Part shown: piece by piece, positions 59,137 to 64,000 of the stretch | Layout of the letters: each line of letters opens with the position of its first letter | Numbering within the stretch: the first letter of the stretch is position 1 | Assembly (NCBI RefSeq): GCF_001590965.1 | Contig: NZ_BCTW01000003.1 | Location: 62,001-126,000 of the forward strand | Origin: Novosphingobium lentum NBRC 107847 | GTDB lineage: Bacteria > Pseudomonadota > Alphaproteobacteria > Sphingomonadales > Sphingomonadaceae | Reading direction: 5' to 3' | Length of the DNA stretch: 64,000 bases | Translations under genes and position numbers: made by a program | The notes under the pieces: model-generated | What the model was told of the DNA's origin: nothing | What the model saw: only the letters and a program-made list of their open reading frames with translations | Database searches by the model: none

Positions 59137-60192
59137 TTATTCCACCGTTTCGTTGAGTTCGGCGAACAGTTCGGCGCTGGGCGGCGAGCACAGGCCGATC
59201 GCGGCGCCGAGCACCTGCTTGCCCACGTGCATCACTTCGGTCCCGGTCCAGGTCTGGCGGATATGCGCGTCGGGGTTGGCGGCAGCGATCGCTGCGGTGC
59301 GGTGGCCGAACACCACCATGCGCAGCGCGCGCATCACCCCATAATAACTCACGGACTCAGGAGTGACCCGGATACCACTGATTTTGTGATAGTAATCGAG
59401 CGCTTGCGGCAGACTCCAGATCGTTTCGCCATCGCGCAGGACCACCGGCAGGAAGTTCTGCAGATGGGCGAAATCGTTGGCGGGATCGCCGATCAACGCT
59501 TCTTCCCAGTCGCTCATCGCCACGATCTTGCCATCGCGGAAAACTTCCTCGCCCAACCCGTTGGTGCCCTTGCACAAGCTGATGCGCGGTGCGGGCGGGG
59601 CATGGTGGGCCAGCCATGCGAACGCTTCCTCCATCACCGGGATCGCCTCGCACTGGAACGTGGCGAGCTGTTCGCGGATCACGCGCAGGCAATGCGCGCC
59701 ACAATCGGCCTCGTCGCGCGGAGCGCCGAGCAGTTCTTCGAAACCTGCCGCGCGCCAGTCGGCGGTGTGGACGACGGCGAGATTTCGCAAATGTTCTTTC
59801 GATATTGCAATGCGATAGTCATCGAACCTCGGGTCGGGATTGATGAAATCGGGCAGTTCCCAGCTGCCTTCGATCTGTTCGCGCACGAAGAATGGGCGCG
59901 CGGCATGGGCCGGATCGTCGTCCCACCACAGCGCGCGGGCGATCGGCACGGCGGTGCGACCCAGCCGCACGTACATGCCGTATTCCTGCTCGAGCGAGGT
60001 CGGGATGGTCGAACCGCTCGGATGATCGGCGCGGAAGACCAGCTTTTCCAGCGGGCCATCCTGCCGCCGGAACGAGACGAACCACGTCTCCCGCGATGAT
60101 CCGCGCGCGAACTTGGCGGCTTCCTCCACCATGACCGGCACGCCCAGTCGGTGCGCAAGGTAACGATCGATGGGTTGCTTCAGAAGGTCCAT
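59137..60192 (-). CDS. APH-fold protein without the HGD catalytic motif
   Basis: A 351-residue protein of the aminoglycoside-phosphotransferase fold: N-terminal loop FARGSSRETWFVSF, EQEYGMYVRLGRTAVPIARA and the metal-binding SDWEEALIGDPANDFA (D228). The catalytic loop HGDxxxxN is replaced by K208-G-T-N-G-L-G-E, so the catalytic Asp and His are missing. It may bind nucleotide or CoA esters without kinase activity. The start overlaps the stop of the gene at 60192 (TAATG). It is distinct from the intact kinase at 51200. Confidence 0.85.
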   Translation of the reverse strand: MDLLKQPIDRYLAHRLGVPVMVEEAAKFARGSSRETWFVSFRRQDGPLEKLVFRADHPSGSTIPTSLEQEYGMYVRLGRTAVPIARALWWDDDPAHAARPFFVREQIEGSWELPDFINPDPRFDDYRIAISKEHLRNLAVVHTADWRAAGFEELLGAPRDEADCGAHCLRVIREQLATFQCEAIPVMEEAFAWLAHHAPPAPRISLCKGTNGLGEEVFRDGKIVAMSDWEEALIGDPANDFAHLQNFLPVVLRDGETIWSLPQALDYYHKISGIRVTPESVSYYGVMRALRMVVFGHRTAAIAAANPDAHIRQTWTGTEVMHVGKQVLGAAIGLCSPPSAELFAELNETVE

Positions 60193-61400
60193 TATTCAAA
60201 CCCATACGGCGCATAGCGGCCATTGATCATCAACTCGACCTGGCCCGCACCGCGCGTGGTCGTGCCATCGGGCGCGATCGTGGTGATGTCACCCAAGTAT
60301 TCGAGCCCGTGGATCTTCTGGTTCGTGTCGAGCCCGGTGTTGAAATCGTCGCGCGCCTTGTCGCCGATGGCATAAGGCGTGAACTTGAACGGCTGCACCG
60401 AAAAGTCGAATTCGTCCCATTCGAGCGCGAGCGTTTCCGAGCCGTGGTAGGTGTGGAAGGTGCCGCCATCGGTCCAGCTCCCGGCAGTGTAGCCCATCGT
60501 CTGCACCACCCATGGCGGCGCGGCGGCGGTAATCTCCTGCCGCCATGGCCGCCCTTGGGTATCGGTGAGGTGGATGGTTGCTCCGGCAAGGATGCGCGTG
60601 CCCGGCTGGAAGCGCAGTTCGTGGTGGCCCGAAGCGAGTTCGATCTCCTCGTCCGCCCAGCCGCGGAACAACCGGCCCTCGAACGGGGTGCCGAACACGT
60701 CGTTCATCTTGACCTGCTCGCCATCCGCGGTTTCGTGAAAGTGGTAGAACCCGCTGATCTCTCCGGTGCGGAACACGGTCCAGAAGCGTAGCGCGCGCGC
60801 TGGCCCCGGGGCGTTGCGCGGCGGCAGCAGCACCGGATCGGGCGCAAGCGGCGCGCGGGCGGCGTACAGCCCCCAGCTGTGGTCGCGCGTGCCGGTCCAG
60901 CGATCGGGGCTGACTTTCCATTCGCTGTCGCGCAGGCGGATGTGGCCGCTGCATACGCCGGGCTGCGAATAGCGCGATTGCTCGGTGGTGCGCCGGCCCC
61001 GATTTTCGGAGTAATGGTGCCCTTCAAGGTAGGGCGCGCTGGTACCTTCCCACAGCACGTCGAATTCCAGTCCGCTGTCGTTGGGCAAAAGCTGCAGGCG
61101 AATCTTCTTCAGCGGTTCAACGAAAATAATCTCGTAAGACCCCACTTTCAGGGAAAAATCCGGTCGCCACGCGCGGTTGAACCGCACCGTGAGCTGTTGC
61201 CCGCGCACGTTGAGCAGGGCATAGCCGCCGACCATGTCGGTGTTGGGGTTCACCCGCATCCCGGTGGCGAGGAACACCCCGTCGTCGGGGCTCATCACCC
61301 CGAAATAATAGCCATCGTCCCAGCTGTAGTCGGTCGATGGAATATGGCTGAACGCGTGCGGCGACTGGTGGACGGGAAATTCGTCGTAAGGCGTCAGCAT
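60192..61400 (-). CDS. CrtC/AttH-like (hydroxyneurosporene-synthase-type) protein
   Basis: A 402-residue beta-rich protein. Visible segments: VHQSPHAFSHIPSTDYSWDD, GYYFGVMSPDDGVFLATGMR, RDHSWGLYAARAPLAPDPVL and HTYHGSETLALEWDEFDFSV. The pattern with WDDGYYFG, RDHSWG and paired Trp/Asp residues is seen in CrtC/AttH-type proteins, which include carotenoid hydratases and lipocalin-like hydrolases. A hydratase role on an isoprenoid-like compound is possible. It is the first gene of the operon down to 56759, divergent from the P450, with a MarR-type palindrome between them. It has no signal peptide. Confidence 0.75.
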   Translation of the reverse strand: MLTPYDEFPVHQSPHAFSHIPSTDYSWDDGYYFGVMSPDDGVFLATGMRVNPNTDMVGGYALLNVRGQQLTVRFNRAWRPDFSLKVGSYEIIFVEPLKKIRLQLLPNDSGLEFDVLWEGTSAPYLEGHHYSENRGRRTTEQSRYSQPGVCSGHIRLRDSEWKVSPDRWTGTRDHSWGLYAARAPLAPDPVLLPPRNAPGPARALRFWTVFRTGEISGFYHFHETADGEQVKMNDVFGTPFEGRLFRGWADEEIELASGHHELRFQPGTRILAGATIHLTDTQGRPWRQEITAAAPPWVVQTMGYTAGSWTDGGTFHTYHGSETLALEWDEFDFSVQPFKFTPYAIGDKARDDFNTGLDTNQKIHGLEYLGDITTIAPDGTTTRGAGQVELMINGRYAPYGFE

Positions 61401-61452
61401 TTTTCATCCTCTCGGCAGCGTTTGGCTTTTGACATCCTTACGCTTGGCAATA

Positions 61453-61466
61453 GTATGCTTGCATAC
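61453..61466. promoter_or_regulatory. MarR-type operator, copy 3 (perfect palindrome)
   Basis: GTATGCTTGCATAC has 6-bp arms and a 2-bp centre, the best copy of this motif. It lies between the divergent operon start (61400) and the P450 start (61493), 26 bp before the latter. Confidence 0.7.
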
Positions 61467-61492
61467 AAGTTCCGGGAAGGGAAGCGCGAAAA

Positions 61493-62764
61493 ATGGCCAC
61501 ACAACTGATGCCGGACGTGGCATTCCACGAACCGTCGCTGCTTGCCGATCCGTTCGCGTTCTACGCCGCCCAGCGCGGCAACGCACCCGTCGCCTCGGCC
61601 GAAGGACCGGGCGGGCAACGATTTTTTCTCGTCATCAGCTACGCCATGGTCGAGGAAGTGTCGAAGCGCGCGGCAGACTTTTCCAGCCAGATGGGCCACT
61701 TGCTCATGGCCGGAGGCGATGCCTCGCCCGAAGTCGCGGCGATTCTGGCGCAGGACTGGATCGACCCGGCGCGGCTGCTGATTTCGGACGACCCCGACCA
61801 TAAACGCTATCGTGCCATCGTCAATTCGGTCTTCGCGCAAGGACGCATCGCCAACATGGCGCCGACCGTGCAGCGCATCGCCGATGAACTGATCGACGAT
61901 TTTATCGAGGCGGGCACCTGCGATTTCGTCAACCGGTTCGCGGTGCTGCTGCCGACCTACATCATCGCCGACATCCTGGGCCTGCCGCGCGATCAGTATG
62001 CCAAAGTGCGGCAGTGGTCCGACGGCGTGATCCGCATCGTCAGCCGCATGGGCACGCCGGCCGAGGAGCTGGAGGGGGCGAAAATGGTGCTGGAGATGCG
62101 GCGGTTCATCAAGGCGACCATCGCCGCGCGGCGGGTGAAGCCCGAGGATGACCTGATTTCTCTGCTGATCGCGGCGCGCGTGGAAGGCATGGACCCGCTG
62201 ACCGATGACGAAATCGCGCCATCGGCGTTCGAGATCGCGGTGGCGGGCAACGAGACCACGCGCAACACCCTGATGAGCGGGCTGGCGCGGCTGATCCGCG
62301 ATCCGGCGCAGATGCAGGCGCTTGGCGCCGATCCTTCGCTGATGCCCGGCGCGGTGGAGGAACTGCTGCGCTATGAAACGCCCGCAACATCGATGTGGCG
62401 GATCGCCACGCGCGACACGCAACTGGGCGGAGTGGACATCCCGCAAGGCGCCGCGCTGCTGTTGCGCTATGACGCCGCCAACCGCGATCCGGCGAAATTC
62501 GAGAACCCCGAGAGGTTCGACATCCGCCGCAAGAACGCGCACCAGCAGGTCGCGTTCGGCGGGTTCGGGGTGCACCGCTGTTTGGGCCAGATGCTGGCGC
62601 GCAAGGAACTGGCGATCGGTTTCAACACGTTGCTGGCACGTCTTCACAACCTGCGGATCGTGGAGGGCAGCGATACGGATTACTGGCCCGGGCTGCTCCA
62701 TCGCGGCATCACCAGCCTGACCATCGCGTTCGATCCGGGCGCGCGCGTCTTTCCCAAAGCCTGA
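61493..62764 (+). CDS. cytochrome P450
   Basis: A 423-residue class I bacterial P450. The oxygen-binding I-helix is AGNETTRN (251-258), the ExxR is EELLRYE, and the heme loop is FGGFGVHRCLG with C363 as the iron ligand. The short length and AGNET pattern match CYP families that hydroxylate terpenoids or steroids. No ferredoxin or reductase gene follows, so redox partners are elsewhere. The ATG at 61493 has GGGAAGGGAAGCGCGAAAA upstream. It is followed 14 bp later by the ABM gene and is probably controlled by the MarR site at 61453. Confidence 0.95.
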   Translation: MATQLMPDVAFHEPSLLADPFAFYAAQRGNAPVASAEGPGGQRFFLVISYAMVEEVSKRAADFSSQMGHLLMAGGDASPEVAAILAQDWIDPARLLISDDPDHKRYRAIVNSVFAQGRIANMAPTVQRIADELIDDFIEAGTCDFVNRFAVLLPTYIIADILGLPRDQYAKVRQWSDGVIRIVSRMGTPAEELEGAKMVLEMRRFIKATIAARRVKPEDDLISLLIAARVEGMDPLTDDEIAPSAFEIAVAGNETTRNTLMSGLARLIRDPAQMQALGADPSLMPGAVEELLRYETPATSMWRIATRDTQLGGVDIPQGAALLLRYDAANRDPAKFENPERFDIRRKNAHQQVAFGGFGVHRCLGQMLARKELAIGFNTLLARLHNLRIVEGSDTDYWPGLLHRGITSLTIAFDPGARVFPKA

Positions 62765-62778
62765 GAGGAGCAATCACC

Positions 62779-63171
62779 ATGCCGGCACCGATCATCACCG
62801 AAGGCGATTGCTTCATTTCGCGCTTTACCCTGAAGCCCGAACGGCGCGACGAATTCCTCGCGATGTTCACCGGACTGGTCGACAATTTCCGCGATGCGAT
62901 GGGCGAGACCACCCACTTCGTGTTCTATGGCTGGAGCCGCGCGGGCGAATATGTCGCGATCGAAAGCTGGAAAAGCCCGGAGATCGTCGCGGCGGTGCGC
63001 GCCGATCCGGCGTTCGTCGATCTGATCGGCAAGCTGCTCGATTGCTGCGCGAAGCCGATGCAGATGGAAGTGTTCAACGCGATGAATTCGGACGGCAGCG
63101 TGTTCACGCTGAACCCGGTGGGCAAATCCACAGTCCATCCCGACGTGGGCGTGGGCGCGGCGTTTATCTAG
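62779..63171 (+). CDS. antibiotic-biosynthesis-monooxygenase (ABM)-fold protein
   Basis: A 130-residue ABM-fold protein: ISRFTLKPERRDEFLAMFTG, HFVFYGWSRAGEYVAIESWK and VAAVRADPAFVDLIGKLLDC. ABM-fold proteins include cofactor-free monooxygenases and heme-binding accessory proteins. The gene lies 14 bp behind the P450 with AGAGGAG before its ATG, so the two act together. Its C-terminal extension (DGSVFTLNPVGKSTVHPDVG) is longer than usual. Whether it oxidises the P450 product or assists it is unknown. Confidence 0.85.
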   Translation: MPAPIITEGDCFISRFTLKPERRDEFLAMFTGLVDNFRDAMGETTHFVFYGWSRAGEYVAIESWKSPEIVAAVRADPAFVDLIGKLLDCCAKPMQMEVFNAMNSDGSVFTLNPVGKSTVHPDVGVGAAFI

Positions 63172-63174
63172 CGA

Positions 63175-63864
63175 TCACGCTCCGGCCGGCGCTTCCCGGA
63201 TCGCCTTGAGCACCAGCGGCGTCATGACCACGAGCCACGCGAAGAACGCACCGGCCGCCAGCCAGAAATCGAAGAACCCGTTCCACGCGAACGGTCCGCT
63301 GCGGAAGATGTAGCCGAGCCCGCCGGGCAGGAAGAGCAGCACCGCCCAAACGTTGAAATAGGCCACCCAGCGCGGGAACACCGGCGTTGCGCTCTGATCG
63401 AGCAGCGTGCCCAGCGCGATTGCGCCGAACTGGGCGATGAAGGTGGGGAAGGCCGGGATGATGATCAGCCAGCCGAGATCGTTGAGCAGTTGGGTCAGCG
63501 CGGGATCGCGTTCGGGGCGGAACGCGGTGGTGGCGAAGATCATGATCGGGAACATCACGGTCAGCACGCCGATCGATCCGGCGCCCAGCTGAAGCAGTGC
63601 GGGCAGGCGGCTGGCGGTCTTCATCCGCCACATCTGCGCCGAAATCACCCCGACGAACGCGGCATAGCCTGCCATGCCGAACAGCCCGATGATCATGCCG
63701 CTGCGGATCATCCCGGCGTTCGCTGCATAGAGGGTGGCGACCTCCTGCGCGGACAGCGAAGGGGCGGGCGGGGGGATGAACCCGGCCATCAGCAGGCCGA
63801 TGCCGAACGCGCCGGCGCAGAACACGCCGCCCCACGCGCAAATCCTCTGGTCTATCGTACTCAT
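63175..63864 (-). CDS. multi-pass membrane protein
   Basis: A 229-residue integral membrane protein with about six transmembrane segments, for example VFCAGAFGIGLLMAGF, IGLFGMAGYAAFVGVISAQ, GAGSIGVLTVMFPIMIFATT, WLIIIPAFPTFIAQFGAIAL, WAVLLFLPGGLGYIF and FDFWLAAGAFFAWLVVMTPL. No transporter or enzyme signature is visible. It converges on the ABM gene (3 bp apart). It follows the partial gene at 63888 after 23 bp, so both may form an operon that extends past the right edge. Confidence 0.8.
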   Translation of the reverse strand: MSTIDQRICAWGGVFCAGAFGIGLLMAGFIPPPAPSLSAQEVATLYAANAGMIRSGMIIGLFGMAGYAAFVGVISAQMWRMKTASRLPALLQLGAGSIGVLTVMFPIMIFATTAFRPERDPALTQLLNDLGWLIIIPAFPTFIAQFGAIALGTLLDQSATPVFPRWVAYFNVWAVLLFLPGGLGYIFRSGPFAWNGFFDFWLAAGAFFAWLVVMTPLVLKAIREAPAGA

Positions 63865-63887
63865 CCCGGTCCCCCCGATTGCGCCGC

Positions 63888-64000
63888 TCAGCCGCCGAAG
63901 AAGCCTGCCAGCATTGCATCGACTTCCTTGTCGCCCATCGCCGCGCGCGCGCCGAGCAGTTGTTGCGCGTCCTGCCCGGCGATGTAGCGCGTGTCAGGAT
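63888..64000 (-). CDS. C-terminal end of an unidentified protein (5' part beyond window)
   Basis: Only the last 37 residues are visible: after DTRYIAGQDAQQLL comes GARAAMGDKEVDAMLAGFFG and a final Gly. The reading frame is open to the window edge and ends in TGA at 63888-63890. Codon use is like that of the neighbours. The family cannot be assigned from this part. Confidence 0.6.
   Translation of the reverse strand, partial: PDTRYIAGQDAQQLLGARAAMGDKEVDAMLAGFFGG

Noticed and set aside
1..64000. tRNA or rRNA genes, CRISPR arrays, insertion sequences, prophage genes
   Set aside because: I saw no transposase motif, no regularly spaced repeats and no tRNA-like or rRNA-like sequence; a tRNA scan would settle small RNAs.

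Overview
The window reads as GC-rich chromosomal DNA of an alphaproteobacterium, most likely a sphingomonad (Novosphingobium, Sphingobium or Sphingomonas type). The grounds are indirect: three TonB-dependent receptors, long runs of short-chain dehydrogenases (SDRs) and Rieske oxygenases, frequent ATGA/GTGA gene overlaps, and two palindromic repeat families that I associate with sphingomonads. There are no rRNA or tRNA genes, no CRISPR array and no insertion sequence that I can see. Almost the whole window is a catabolic region: 5 Rieske oxygenase large subunits, 1 Rieske ferredoxin, 13 SDRs, 3 medium-chain (MDR) oxidoreductases, 3 acyl-CoA dehydrogenases, a thiolase with its DUF35 partner, a CoA ligase, a P450, a GMC oxidoreductase, a ketosteroid-dehydrogenase-like flavoprotein, and several NTF2-fold (SnoaL-like) and VOC proteins. 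The regulators are LuxR, TetR, GntR and MarR types.

Layout. 1-6483 (minus strand): one tight operon of DUF35, thiolase, acyl-CoA dehydrogenase, 2-oxoacid dehydrogenase E1alpha, E1beta and E2, and a VOC protein that runs off the edge. 6613-11602: GMC oxidoreductase, a non-coding stretch with a repeat and a LuxR gene remnant, an OmpA-like protein, a LuxR solo and an acyl-CoA dehydrogenase. 11744-18268: ThuA-like protein with a Rieske oxygenase, three SDRs, and a KstD-like flavoprotein. 18430-25478 (minus): TonB receptor, a tandem NTF2 protein, GFA protein, SDR, NTF2 protein, Rieske oxygenase, NTF2 protein. 25662-32687: TetR regulator, Rieske-SDR pair, EthD/TIM-barrel/Rieske operon, CoA ligase. 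32814-40217: SDRs, Rieske-VOC-SDR operon, SMP-30 lactonase, MDR. 40392-53436: two TonB receptors, SDRs, MDRs, Rieske ferredoxin, NTF2 and VOC proteins, and a split kinase/acyl-CoA dehydrogenase pair of ACAD10/11 type. 53535-63171: GntR, phytoene-desaturase-like flavoprotein, MarR, and a divergent cluster around a P450. 63175-64000: a membrane protein and the end of one more gene.

Working picture (inference): outer-membrane receptors import a hydrophobic, probably alicyclic or polycyclic compound. Rieske enzymes, the P450 and the KstD-like enzyme oxidise rings, SDRs and MDRs handle alcohols and enones, VOC and NTF2-fold proteins handle cleavage or isomerisation, and CoA ligase, acyl-CoA dehydrogenases, thiolase and oxoacid dehydrogenase degrade the side chain or opened ring. 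The sequence does not identify the substrate.

The most distinctive signals are regulatory. A palindrome close to GTATGCTTGCATAC occurs at three promoters around the MarR gene. A 20-bp element AACCGGC-N6-GCCGGWT occurs on both sides of the TetR gene. A FadR-type operator lies in front of the GntR gene. The best candidate for an undescribed system is the MarR-linked P450 divergon at 56135-63171, with a kinase-fold protein lacking its catalytic motif and an SDR lacking its catalytic tyrosine.
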